This document shows, one piece after another, positions 1 to 9,804 of a DNA stretch of 64,000 nucleotides. This DNA is from Algoriphagus sp. (GTDB taxonomy: Bacteria; Bacteroidota; Bacteroidia; Cytophagales; Cyclobacteriaceae). A program made the translations under genes and the position numbers. Below the pieces are notes generated by a model that ran no database searches, was not told the DNA's origin, and worked only from the letters and a program-made list of their open reading frames with translations. Location: contig NZ_JABXIN010000018.1 in NCBI RefSeq assembly GCF_013373065.1, positions 62,001 through 126,000 of the forward strand. The letters are read 5' to 3'. Each line of letters starts with the position of its first letter. The stretch's first letter is position 1.

Positions 1-771
1 GTTTTTCGTTACTCCCCCATACCATACATCCCCCATGGCTAATGCACCTAGGGTAAATTTGCCTACCAAAACAGCTCCTGCTTCATCCAGTTTTTCAACG
101 ATCTGAGCCGTTTCATCAATTTCTTGATCCTTGTAAGGAGCCGCTCCCCAAGTTGTTTTGGTTCCTTCCACAGTCAAAAGGTCCTTGATGCCATAAGGGA
201 TTCCATGCAATGGCCCTCGATAGCGTCCTGAAGCCAACTCGGCATCCATGAGACGGGCTTTTGCAAGGGCATCCTCTTCCATCAAGGTGATTAAACACTG
301 AAGTGTGTCTGAATAGGTTTTGATCCGATCCAGATAAATTTTAGTCAGACGCTCACTGCTTAACTGGCCATTTCGGATCAGGACAGCCAATTCATGAACT
401 GGCGTGTAAGCAATGTCCACATCACTGTTTGGTAGCGTCACATTTTCGGCTAGTCCAAAATCCACCGGCATTTGACGGGTCTCCGGTTGGTAGCCAATAG
501 GCAGTGGATTGAAGACAAGCGCCGGAGCTATGGAATTATCCAATTTGTATTCCCGAGAAGATTCCAAATTCCTCAATTGAAATTCAAGTCGGGAAATCAT
601 ACTGTCTTTTTCAGCAGGAGAAAAGCTCAGACCGATAAGCCCAGCGGCGCTGTCAATTGTTTGGGGATTGATTTCCCCAGCTAGTTTTCCGAAGGTAAAG
701 CCTAAAGTCAGGGTTGAAATCATCCCCAAAACCACAAACAAGGCAGAATGTCTTTTATTTTTTCTTTCCAT
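1..771 (-). CDS. Amidase family protein, C-terminus cut by window edge
   Basis: My reverse-strand translation starts MERKNKRHSALFVVLGMISTLTLGFTFGK and contains LHGIPYGIKDLLTVEGTKTTWGAAPYKDQ, an amidase-signature-like stretch. Open to base 1, so absent from the ORF track. Confidence 0.85.
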   Translation of the reverse strand, partial: MERKNKRHSALFVVLGMISTLTLGFTFGKLAGEINPQTIDSAAGLIGLSFSPAEKDSMISRLEFQLRNLESSREYKLDNSIAPALVFNPLPIGYQPETRQMPVDFGLAENVTLPNSDVDIAYTPVHELAVLIRNGQLSSERLTKIYLDRIKTYSDTLQCLITLMEEDALAKARLMDAELASGRYRGPLHGIPYGIKDLLTVEGTKTTWGAAPYKDQEIDETAQIVEKLDEAGAVLVGKFTLGALAMGDVWYGGVTKN

Positions 772-846
772 AGGATAGTTTTACTATACTGCACAAACAA
801 GCATTGCTCGAAGGTGTTTATTTAGCTGTAAAAATTCAAACCGTTC

Positions 847-1284
847 ATGGATCAAAAAGCCCAATTTCCAATTTTCCCAATGCATTTTCGGGGCCTTCTT
901 TTGTTAGCAGGTATGTATACTGTGGCTTGGTCAGCATTTTTCAACTGGTTTGGACCTGAACTTATTGCATGGCTTGCAGAATCCCCAGGTGAGGTTTTCG
1001 ATCTTCCCGCGAAATACTATGGTATGTTCGGGATTGTAGTTGGCTTGGTACTTTTTGTATCCGCTTTTTATCCTGTGAGTTGGGTGTATTTGATTTTGGC
1101 AGGAATTACGGGAAAAGTCATTTTGGCAATTTGGTTTTCGCTTGGTTTTTTGCCCGAGCTTGGCTGGAACAAACGGACAGGTTTTCATTTGATAGTCAAT
1201 GAATTATTGTGGTTAATTCCTTTGGTAATCATTTTTCTTCGTGCCTTACAAGTCAAGGAATATCTAAGAAAGCAAGAAGAATAA
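847..1284 (+). CDS. Small multi-TM membrane protein, unknown function
   Basis: 145 aa ORF with about 4 hydrophobic segments. Confidence 0.75.
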   Translation: MDQKAQFPIFPMHFRGLLLLAGMYTVAWSAFFNWFGPELIAWLAESPGEVFDLPAKYYGMFGIVVGLVLFVSAFYPVSWVYLILAGITGKVILAIWFSLGFLPELGWNKRTGFHLIVNELLWLIPLVIIFLRALQVKEYLRKQEE

Positions 1285-1396
1285 CCTTGTTCGTCTTCGC
1301 TTTCTTTTAGCTTGAAATCTGCTAATAGCTGTCTCAATTGGCCGTATGGCAGGGTATTTTTTGTAACTTCATCGACTCATTTGGATCCAAAGAACA

Positions 1397-4210
1397 ATGA
1401 CTCAAAAACAAGCTCATAAACTTTTCCTGCTCGATGCCATGGCCCTTATTTATAGGGCACATTTTGCCTTTAGCAAAAATCCACGTATCAATTCGAAGGG
1501 ATTGAATACTGGGGTAATGTTGGGATTTACGAATACCCTACTGGAAGTGCTGAATAAGGAAAAGCCTTCTCATATCGCTGTAGCTTTTGATACATCGGCT
1601 CCTACTTTTCGGCACGAACAATACGAACCCTATAAAGCCAACCGACAGGAGCAACCTGAAGATATTACCGCCTCCATTCCCTGGGTAAAAGAAATCGTCA
1701 AGGCCTTTAATATCCCACTTTTGGAAATGGATGGCTTTGAAGCGGATGATATCATCGGGACAATCGCCAAAAAGGCTGAAAAAGAATCCTTTACGGTTTA
1801 CATGATGACTCCGGATAAGGATTATGGTCAGTTGGTGGATGATCATATTTTTCTGTACAAACCAGCCTTCATGGGGAATGGCGTGGATGTTATGGGACCC
1901 AAGGAGGTATGTGCAAAATGGGAGATCGAACACGTGGATCAGGTTCGGGATATTTTGGGCTTGATGGGAGACACTGTGGATAATATTCCCGGAATTCCCG
2001 GGATAGGCCCCAAAACTGCTACCAAATTACTCAAGGAGTATGGCAGCATTGAAGAACTGGTCAAAAACACAGATCAGTTGAAAGGAAAGCAAAAAGAAAA
2101 TGTGGAAAACTTTGCAGAGCAGGGTTTACTCTCCAAAGAATTAGCCACCATCAAGATCGATGTCCCGGTTGATTTTGTGGAGGAGGAACTTCGGTATGAT
2201 GGATTTGATGAAGAAAAGTTGCGGGCAATTTTTAATGAGTTGGAGTTCCGAACCCTTGCCAAAAGAGTCTTCAAGGAGGAAGGGAAAAAAGCAGTTATCC
2301 AAAAAAATGAGCAATTGGGACTTTTTGGGGATAGTGCTAGCGGATCAGAACTGGAGTTTGAAGAGGAAAGTGTGAACCCTTCCGCACCAGTGGTTTTAGA
2401 AACCATTGATAGCCGTTTTCACCATTACCATAAAGTCAAGGGTAAGGATGAGATCAAAGAATTGGTGGAATATCTTCTGCTTCAAAAGGCAGTTTGCTTT
2501 GATACCGAGACTACCTCTCTCAATGCGATGGAGGCAGAGTTGGTTGGGTTGTCCTTTGCATATCTCAGCGGGGAGGCTTATTATATTCCTTGTCCTGATG
2601 ATCAAAAAGACACACATCGAATTTTGGATTGGCTCAAGCCTTTCTTTGAAAATGAAAAAATCCTCAAGGTTGGTCAGAACATCAAATACGATTTACTAGT
2701 CCTGAGAAACTATGGAATAGAGGTTAAGGGAGCACTTTATGATACCATGCTCGCGCACTATTTGATTGAGCCGGAAGGAAAGCATTCTATGGATTTTTTG
2801 GCGGAGCAGTACTTGAATTACAAGCCGGTTTCCATTACAGAGTTGATCGGTAAGAAAGGTAAAAACCAAGGAAATATGCGGGATGTGGATGAGGATACCG
2901 TGACCGCATATGCCGCTGAAGATGCTGATATTACCTTGCGCCTGAAGGAGCAATTTGATCCTATTCTCCAAAAAAACGAGCTGGAAAAACTATTCTACGA
3001 AGTAGAAAATCCTCTTATTCCGGTATTGACCGATATGGAGTTTGAAGGAGTTCGAATTGACACCGAAAGCTTGGCAGAACTTTCCAAATCTTTGGATGAA
3101 GAAAGCAAGGAAATTGAGAAGCGGGTTTATGAACTTGCCGGGGTAAGGTTCAACTTAGCTTCTCCCAAGCAGTTGGGGGATGTGCTTTTTGAAAAATTGA
3201 AACTGGATCCCAAAGCCAAAAAGACAAAAACAGGGCAATATGCTACGGGGGAAGAGATTCTGAGCAAACTAGCCAATGAGCATGAGATTGCGCAGGCTAT
3301 TTTGGATTATAGACAAATGGTCAAATTGAAGTCCACCTACGTAGATGCGCTTCCCAATATGATCAATCCAAAGACAGGCCGAATTCATACTACTTACAAT
3401 CAGTTTGTCGCAGCGACGGGACGACTTTCGTCCATTAATCCCAACTTGCAAAATATTCCCATTCGGACCGATCGAGGAAAAGAAATCCGGAAAGCATTTG
3501 TTCCCCGAGACGACAATCATGTGCTTTTCGCGGCGGATTATTCGCAGATAGAACTGCGCATTATGGCCGCCTTTTCTAAGGATGAATCTATGATCGAAGC
3601 CTTCAAAAATGGTCGTGATATTCATGCAACCACTGCAGCCAAAATCTTCCAGGTTCCTCTGGATGAGGTCACTTCAGATATGCGGAGAAAGGCAAAAACG
3701 GCCAACTTTGGGATTATATATGGGATTTCTGCTTTTGGACTTTCCCAACGCTTGTCTATTTCAAGAACAGAAGCCAAAGACATCATTGATGCTTATTTTA
3801 AAGAATTTCCCGCTGTCAAAGCCTACATGGATGGAGTGATCGAAAAGGCTCGCAAAGATGAGTATGTAGAAACTATTTTGGGCCGTCGTCGATACCTTCG
3901 GGACATCAATAGTCGCAACATGACCATGCGTGGGTTTGCAGAGCGAAATGCAATCAATGCTCCTATCCAAGGTTCGGCTGCTGATTTGATCAAAGTTGCG
4001 ATGATCCATGTGCATGACTGGATAAGAAAGGAAAAACTTAAGTCCAAGATGATTCTTCAGGTCCATGATGAATTGGTATTTGATGCCCATAAACATGAAG
4101 TGGACTTGCTTAGAAAGCATGTGCCCCAATTAATGTCTCAGGCGATTGAACTTGCTGTTCCAATCGAAGTGGAAGTAGGGGTTGGAAATGATTGGTTAGA
4201 AGCGCATTAA
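1397..4210 (+). CDS. polA: DNA polymerase I with 5'-3' exo, 3'-5' exo and polymerase domains
   Basis: 937 aa; N-terminal FEN domain, DTETTSL exonuclease motif, DYSQIELRIMA and QVHDELVFDA polymerase motifs. Confidence 0.98.
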   Translation: MTQKQAHKLFLLDAMALIYRAHFAFSKNPRINSKGLNTGVMLGFTNTLLEVLNKEKPSHIAVAFDTSAPTFRHEQYEPYKANRQEQPEDITASIPWVKEIVKAFNIPLLEMDGFEADDIIGTIAKKAEKESFTVYMMTPDKDYGQLVDDHIFLYKPAFMGNGVDVMGPKEVCAKWEIEHVDQVRDILGLMGDTVDNIPGIPGIGPKTATKLLKEYGSIEELVKNTDQLKGKQKENVENFAEQGLLSKELATIKIDVPVDFVEEELRYDGFDEEKLRAIFNELEFRTLAKRVFKEEGKKAVIQKNEQLGLFGDSASGSELEFEEESVNPSAPVVLETIDSRFHHYHKVKGKDEIKELVEYLLLQKAVCFDTETTSLNAMEAELVGLSFAYLSGEAYYIPCPDDQKDTHRILDWLKPFFENEKILKVGQNIKYDLLVLRNYGIEVKGALYDTMLAHYLIEPEGKHSMDFLAEQYLNYKPVSITELIGKKGKNQGNMRDVDEDTVTAYAAEDADITLRLKEQFDPILQKNELEKLFYEVENPLIPVLTDMEFEGVRIDTESLAELSKSLDEESKEIEKRVYELAGVRFNLASPKQLGDVLFEKLKLDPKAKKTKTGQYATGEEILSKLANEHEIAQAILDYRQMVKLKSTYVDALPNMINPKTGRIHTTYNQFVAATGRLSSINPNLQNIPIRTDRGKEIRKAFVPRDDNHVLFAADYSQIELRIMAAFSKDESMIEAFKNGRDIHATTAAKIFQVPLDEVTSDMRRKAKTANFGIIYGISAFGLSQRLSISRTEAKDIIDAYFKEFPAVKAYMDGVIEKARKDEYVETILGRRRYLRDINSRNMTMRGFAERNAINAPIQGSAADLIKVAMIHVHDWIRKEKLKSKMILQVHDELVFDAHKHEVDLLRKHVPQLMSQAIELAVPIEVEVGVGNDWLEAH

Positions 4211-4212
4211 GA

Positions 4213-5586
4213 ATGGCAAAAATTAAAACCGCTTTTTTCTGCCAAAACTGTGGGGCTCAAAGTCCCAAGTGGCAAGGAAAATGTCCAGCCTGTGGACAGT
4301 GGAATACCTATGTAGAGGAAGTAATTCAAAAGGAAGAAAGCGGAAAAGGAAATTGGAAGCCAAGTGGAAGTGGAACCAAAAAATCCAATTCTCCAAAAAA
4401 GATAACAGAGGTCAAGTATGAGGAACAACCTCGTTGGGTGACAGGAGATTCCGAATTAGACCGGGTTTTGGGTGGAGGAATTGTTCCCGGCTCTTTGGTG
4501 CTGATCGGCGGGGAACCTGGAATCGGAAAATCCACTTTGATGCTCCAGATTGCCTTGACCTTAAAGGGAAAAACCGTTCTCTATGTATCTGGAGAAGAAT
4601 CAGAAGCGCAAATCAAAATGCGGGCAGATCGAATGGCCGCTCAGAACCCTGATTGTTTTGTTCTTTCCGAAACCAATACCCAACAAATTTTTCAACAGGT
4701 AGAATTACTAAAGCCGGACTTCTTGGTCATTGACTCAATTCAGACCCTCAACAGCCAATATGTGGAGTCGGCTGCCGGTTCGGTTTCCCAAGTTCGAGAG
4801 TGTACAGCAGAATTGATGAAGTTTGCAAAGGAAACCGGAACCCCTGTTTTTCTGATAGGTCATGTGACCAAAGATGGAACAATTGCTGGGCCGAAAGTAC
4901 TCGAACACATGGTGGATACGGTCTTGCAATTTGAAGGAGACCGACATTTGACCTATCGGATTTTAAGAACTTCCAAAAACCGTTTTGGGTCCACTCATGA
5001 ATTAGGAATCTACGAAATGCGGGTAGATGGTCTTCGAACGGTCGCTAATCCTTCAGAAATTCTACTCACCCAACGGGAGGAAGTGCTTAATGGGGTAGCA
5101 ATTGGAGCTATGATGGAAGGGAACCGCCCTCTTTTAATCGAAATACAATCCTTAGTCAGTCCTGCTACCTACGGAACCCCACAGCGTAGCAGCACCGGGC
5201 ATGATGCAAAGCGATTGAATATGTTGCTCGCTGTTTTGGAAAAGCGAGGAGGGATGCGCTTGGGGAATCAGGATGTGTTTTTGAATGTAGCTGGTGGAAT
5301 GCGAGTTGATGATCCAGCATTGGATTTGGCAGTTTGTGCCAGTTTGATTTCCAGCTATGAAGACACGCCTGTTTCGGAAAAAATTTGCTTTGCTGGAGAG
5401 GTAGGTTTGGGTGGAGAAGTTCGGGCTGTTTCCCGAATTGAAAACCGAATCGCTGAAGCTGAAAAGTTGGGCTTTACAAAAATTCTGGTGTCCAAATACG
5501 CCGTCAAAGGACTGGATTTAAAAAAGTATCAGATTCAGGTTTTGCAGGTGAGTAAATTGGAAGAAATGTACCAGTTGATTTTTTGA
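4213..5586 (+). CDS. radA: DNA repair protein RadA
   Basis: N-terminal CxxC...CxxC zinc motif, Walker A GGEPGIGKSTL, KNRFGS motif. ATG at 4213 preferred over the track start at 4192. Confidence 0.97.
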   Translation: MAKIKTAFFCQNCGAQSPKWQGKCPACGQWNTYVEEVIQKEESGKGNWKPSGSGTKKSNSPKKITEVKYEEQPRWVTGDSELDRVLGGGIVPGSLVLIGGEPGIGKSTLMLQIALTLKGKTVLYVSGEESEAQIKMRADRMAAQNPDCFVLSETNTQQIFQQVELLKPDFLVIDSIQTLNSQYVESAAGSVSQVRECTAELMKFAKETGTPVFLIGHVTKDGTIAGPKVLEHMVDTVLQFEGDRHLTYRILRTSKNRFGSTHELGIYEMRVDGLRTVANPSEILLTQREEVLNGVAIGAMMEGNRPLLIEIQSLVSPATYGTPQRSSTGHDAKRLNMLLAVLEKRGGMRLGNQDVFLNVAGGMRVDDPALDLAVCASLISSYEDTPVSEKICFAGEVGLGGEVRAVSRIENRIAEAEKLGFTKILVSKYAVKGLDLKKYQIQVLQVSKLEEMYQLIF

Positions 5587-5689
5587 TTCAATTTCTAATT
5601 GATAGAAAATCAGGGTCTTATTTTTCAAAACTCGGACACATTTTTTATTTTTCTACCATAGAATTTCTTTCACCTCTAACTTTTGTGGT

Positions 5690-6176
5690 ATGAAATATTT
5701 TCCTCGATCATTTTGCTTCTCCTTGTTTTTTCTTGTTCTCAAAAATCTGAGCATTCAGAAATCGAAACCTATCCAGCTCCCCTTCTTGATCTTCAAGCTG
5801 AATTGGATGGGATTGAGGAAACCAGGGCTGCTTTCCAATTAGCCATAAAGGATAAAAGGTATGGGGATCTTGCTCAGTATTCAACAGATGATTTCATAGG
5901 GGTTTCACCGGGAAGTGTAGAGTGGTTGGAGTATAAACGAGAGCGAGAGCAAAAATTGGGAATGTTTAGCTACGATAGTATCCGCATGCGTCCCCAAGAG
6001 ACCGTGATCGTCAGCGATTCAGTTGCCTATGATTTTGGAACCAGTTCGGTTTTCTATACCAATGCCAAAGGAGAATCTGTAGAGTTATTAGATACTTTTT
6101 TGGCAATTCTCAAAAAGGATAAAAGAGTGGCGTTTGGAAAATTCATCGAGAAGTGGCCTCTTCAATTGTTGAGTAG
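5690..6176 (+). pseudogene. DUF4440/NTF2-like lipoprotein with two apparent -1 frameshifts (sequencing error, decay or phase variation)
   Basis: Track ORF 5683..6198 has only a TTG start and a C-terminus that loses family resemblance. Adding one T at 5726-5731 and one A at 6121-6124 gives MKYFPRSFCFSLFFSCSQKSE...KKDKKSGVWKIHREVASSIVE*. Confidence 0.7.
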
Positions 6177-6296
6177 AAGAATAAATTGTTCTTCATGAGC
6201 ATATGTTAGAAATCTAAAATTTTTTCTTCCTGACTGTAGTTTTTTGGTGTCTCTTGAGACTAACGGAGTAAATGATTCACTAAACTATACCGCGCT

Positions 6297-6575
6297 ATGA
6301 AAACTACAGACAATCATCCAGCTCTATTATTCAAAGGGGCAGGTTACCTCATCGGCTCTTTGATCACCTTTGTACTTGGAATAAGTTTGTTCATCCTGAC
6401 CGAGAACTTTGTGATTGCGCTTTCTTCATCTCTTCCCATCGGCACCACCTTGGGGATTTTGATCGAACAAAGATTCCAAAGTGGGCAAGATCAATTGGAT
6501 TCTCGCAAAACCAAGCTATTTACCGGACTCTTGCTTTTGGGTATCATTGTGTTTTTTGCAATCTTATTCCTGTAA
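6297..6575 (+). CDS. Small membrane protein, unknown
   Basis: 92 aa ORF with about 3 hydrophobic segments, upstream of the sigma factor gene. Confidence 0.7.
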   Translation: MKTTDNHPALLFKGAGYLIGSLITFVLGISLFILTENFVIALSSSLPIGTTLGILIEQRFQSGQDQLDSRKTKLFTGLLLLGIIVFFAILFL

Positions 6576-6602
6576 GTCAGACGGCAGCCGGCCGCTTCCC
6601 AC

Positions 6603-7100
6603 ATGCAGTCAGAAAAGGACATAGAAAAGGAATTCATTGCAAGAATTGAAAAGCATCAAGGCATACTTCATAAAGTATGCTTTGTCTATGCAAAGGATGA
6701 AGCGGATCGTAAGGATTTATATCAGGAAATGGTCCTCCAACTTTGGAAGTCCTACTCGAAGTTTCGTGGGAACTCCGCCTTTTCGACTTGGATGTATAGG
6801 GTCGCATTAAATACCGCGATCACTCAAACTAAAAGGCTAAAATTGCTCACAGTTAATTCCGAAATCCCTTCTCTTGGGGATGATTTAGAGGCATCCATGG
6901 ATGCGTCTGAAGATGTCAAGATCCTCTATCGGGCTATTTCTCATTTAAACAAAATAGAAAAGGCGATTATCCTACTTTGGCTGGATGAAAAATCCTATGA
7001 AAAGATCGCAGATACGATAGGAATCAGTGTGAAAAATGTAAGTGTAAAGTTGGTCCGTATCAAGGCAAAATTGGCCTCAATCATTCAAAAGCTTCAATAA
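6603..7100 (+). CDS. ECF-type RNA polymerase sigma factor
   Basis: Sigma-70 region 2 (YQEMVLQLWKSYSKFRGNSAFSTWMYRVALNTA) and region 4 HTH (EKSYEKIADTIGISVKNVSVKLVRIKAKL). Confidence 0.93.
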   Translation: MQSEKDIEKEFIARIEKHQGILHKVCFVYAKDEADRKDLYQEMVLQLWKSYSKFRGNSAFSTWMYRVALNTAITQTKRLKLLTVNSEIPSLGDDLEASMDASEDVKILYRAISHLNKIEKAIILLWLDEKSYEKIADTIGISVKNVSVKLVRIKAKLASIIQKLQ

Positions 7101-7101
7101 A

Positions 7102-7821
7102 ATGGAACCAATAGATTTAGAAAAGTATAAAGAAGCTTGGAAAAAGGAAGCTCCTTTTCAGAAGCAAAAGCTTTCAGAGAAAGATATTACCACTTTCGTA
7201 CGATCATCTTCCAAAAATATCCGAGCCCAATTCAAGTCAGCTTTGATTTTAGATTTGGTATTAAAAGCCCTGCTTATCCTTGCAGGTTTATACCTTTTCC
7301 TTATTCAACTTAAATCGGCAAAATCTGGGATTACCATTTCCTTGATTGGGATTTTGGTGGTTGGAATTTTTATGCAGTTGCAGAATTTAAAGAAGCTTGT
7401 CCGTCTCGATTTTACAAGTTTAGGGGTAGTTGATTCGCTCAAGTTAACGGTCGAGTTTTATCAAAAGGAATATATCAAGTCCATCCCCATTGGGGCTACC
7501 ACAGGTACTATGGTGTTTTTGATTGGGTCTTTATTCTATTTGCAAAGCAAGTACGGTGAAATTCCTCCCTTTGAATGGGACGATTACTTGGTCTTTGCAA
7601 TAGGAATAGGCTTGAGCTTTTTCATTAGCTTTTTTTCTCAAACCTATTTCAACCAATTCAAGATCAGGCAACTGCAAGAGGCATTAAATGATGCAGGAGA
7701 GATTGCTGTGGATGAATTATATATTCAAAATTACCGATCCGGTACACGAAGCTACCTTATGATTTTTGGGATGGTTCTGCTACTGGGACTGGCGATCTTT
7801 TTATACCTATTGCTCAAATAA
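7102..7821 (+). CDS. Membrane protein next to the sigma factor, possible anti-sigma or partner protein
   Basis: 239 aa with about 4 TM segments, starting 1 nt after the sigma factor stop. Confidence 0.75.
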   Translation: MEPIDLEKYKEAWKKEAPFQKQKLSEKDITTFVRSSSKNIRAQFKSALILDLVLKALLILAGLYLFLIQLKSAKSGITISLIGILVVGIFMQLQNLKKLVRLDFTSLGVVDSLKLTVEFYQKEYIKSIPIGATTGTMVFLIGSLFYLQSKYGEIPPFEWDDYLVFAIGIGLSFFISFFSQTYFNQFKIRQLQEALNDAGEIAVDELYIQNYRSGTRSYLMIFGMVLLLGLAIFLYLLLK

Positions 7822-7836
7822 ATCCTTGAAATACAC

Positions 7837-8046
7837 ATGGAATCAAAGCAAAAAATCTCTTGGAATCTCATTCGGACTATTCTCTTTCTAGTGATTGGAT
7901 TGATGAACACGGTTTTTGTAAAGCCCGAAGATGTTGGGAGTTTCAAAAACTATTTGGGCTATGTTTTGCTGGTTTTGGGGATTATTGACACATTTTTTGT
8001 GATTCGAAAGCAAATCAAATTGAAAAAAGGTGGAAGACATCTATAA
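7837..8046 (+). CDS. Small membrane protein, unknown
   Basis: 69 aa ORF with two hydrophobic stretches, same-strand gene string. Confidence 0.65.
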   Translation: MESKQKISWNLIRTILFLVIGLMNTVFVKPEDVGSFKNYLGYVLLVLGIIDTFFVIRKQIKLKKGGRHL

Positions 8047-8106
8047 TTCTTTTTTCCTTAACAAATGGAAATCCAGATTTATGGTCTTCAAAGCAAATGG
8101 AATTTT

Positions 8107-8652
8107 ATGAGGAACACCAATAAAGTCTTTATTGCCACCAGTTTGGATGGATTTATTGCTGATAAAAAAGGGGGGATTGATTGGTTGGATGCCTTTCCAG
8201 CTATTAATCAGATTGATACAGGATATGGGGCTTTTATGGCTCAGATAGATGCCCTATTGATGGGGAGAAATACCTTTGAGACGGTCTGCAGCTTTGATAT
8301 CGAATGGCCTTATGAAAAGCCTGTTTTTGTATTGAGTAATAGGTTGAAAGAGATTCCCAAAGCTCTTCAGGATAAAGTCAAATTAGTTAGTGGACCGCTT
8401 CAAGAAGTCTTGGATGCAATCCATCAACAAGGCCACCATCATTTGTATATCGATGGAGGCAAAACCATTCAAAGTTTTTTGAAAGAAGATCTGATTGATG
8501 AAATGATCATTACTACCATTCCTTTCGTGTTGGGTGGAGGAATTCCTTTGTTTTCGGAACTTCCCAATCCCATTCTTTTTGAATGTGTTTCTTCTCAAAC
8601 ATTCCTTGGAAAAATTGTCCAAAGCCGCTTTGTGCGGAATAGGGAAAAATGA
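8107..8652 (+). CDS. Dihydrofolate reductase / RibD C-terminal family protein
   Basis: NKVFIATSLDGFIADKKGGIDWL...LLMGRNTFE...HLYIDGGKTIQSFL. ATG at 8107 preferred. Confidence 0.9.
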   Translation: MRNTNKVFIATSLDGFIADKKGGIDWLDAFPAINQIDTGYGAFMAQIDALLMGRNTFETVCSFDIEWPYEKPVFVLSNRLKEIPKALQDKVKLVSGPLQEVLDAIHQQGHHHLYIDGGKTIQSFLKEDLIDEMIITTIPFVLGGGIPLFSELPNPILFECVSSQTFLGKIVQSRFVRNREK

Positions 8653-8679
8653 GGCTTTGTGAGACTAGGTTCAGGTACT

Positions 8680-9804
8680 TTATTTTTTTCGAAGGGATTC
8701 GAAAACCTCTAAATATTGTTCTGTGACATGATCCCAATTGTATTTTTGGGTTAGCCCCGATCGCGCTGTTTTTCGTAATTCTTCCAAGGCCTTTGGATTT
8801 TCTTCTGCTTTTTCTACCAATTCCTTCACAGAATTTCCATTCTTTTCAAAGTACCATCCATGCTTTCCATTTTGAAGCATTTCTTGGTTGAAAGGGGTAT
8901 TGAGTGCTAAAATAGCACAACCATAACCCAGGGCTTTCAACATGGCAGGATTGGTGCCACCATATTCATGTCCATGGAAATAGGCATAGCAATGCGAATA
9001 CAAAGCCGCCAGTTCCAGCGGATCCCGGACATAGCCCGTAAACAACAATCTGGGATCTTGAATTTCTTTTAACCGATTAGCCCAAGCATCTTTAAAAGGA
9101 ACATCTCCTACAACTACTAATTTTCGTTGGGAATTAGATTTCAAAAAACCTTCAATAATGAGGTCTGCATTGTTATCTGGCACAAGTCTTCCCACAATCA
9201 AATAATAGCCTTGAGGATCCAATTGCCATTTGGAGAGGGGTTCTGAAGAAACGGATTCCTTTGGGTTGGCACCATAAGCGATGACCACTGAGTCCTTTTG
9301 GAAAAGCTCCAAATAGACCCTGCGCATTTCTTCGGAATCATTGATGATTTGATCATAAAATTTGGTAGCCATCTTGGAGGCCCAATAAAAATATTTAGCC
9401 CCGAGCCCTTTCCATTTGGGACGAAGCCATTCCAATCCATCTACGTTAATGGCAGTTGGCTTTCCAAAGAGGCGAGCCAAAAGCCCGAAGGGTCCATTCC
9501 CCGAATTGACTACAAAAATCACATCCACATCCGAGAAGCATGCGTGGACCATGGAAAAAAAAGTATGGGTCAATTGAGTCAAACTTTTGGATTCAATGGC
9601 AGGAGTATAAATGCATTCAATGCCATTTACCCATCGGGGTTTCTCTGGAAAAAGAGCCCGGTGATTGTAAACCCGGACATGCACTCCTTTGGCAACGAGG
9701 CGTTCCCCCAATTCCTTAATCATCGTATCATAGCCACCGTAGACATAGGGGTAACCTTTTGCCCCCATGATGGCAACTTTTAGCTTTTTGTCAGGTGTTG
9801 CCAT
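8680..9804 (-). CDS. Glycosyltransferase (DUF1972 / GT4-like)
   Basis: N-terminal VAIMGAKGYPYVYGGYDTMIKELGERL; C-terminal HGHEYGGTNPAMLKALGYGCAI. Confidence 0.92.
   Translation of the reverse strand: MATPDKKLKVAIMGAKGYPYVYGGYDTMIKELGERLVAKGVHVRVYNHRALFPEKPRWVNGIECIYTPAIESKSLTQLTHTFFSMVHACFSDVDVIFVVNSGNGPFGLLARLFGKPTAINVDGLEWLRPKWKGLGAKYFYWASKMATKFYDQIINDSEEMRRVYLELFQKDSVVIAYGANPKESVSSEPLSKWQLDPQGYYLIVGRLVPDNNADLIIEGFLKSNSQRKLVVVGDVPFKDAWANRLKEIQDPRLLFTGYVRDPLELAALYSHCYAYFHGHEYGGTNPAMLKALGYGCAILALNTPFNQEMLQNGKHGWYFEKNGNSVKELVEKAEENPKALEELRKTARSGLTQKYNWDHVTEQYLEVFESLRKK

Noticed and set aside
6578-6602. GC-rich GGCAGCCGGCCGC stretch before the sigma factor gene
   Set aside because: Compositionally odd but too short and without a clear hairpin plus T tract to call a terminator.
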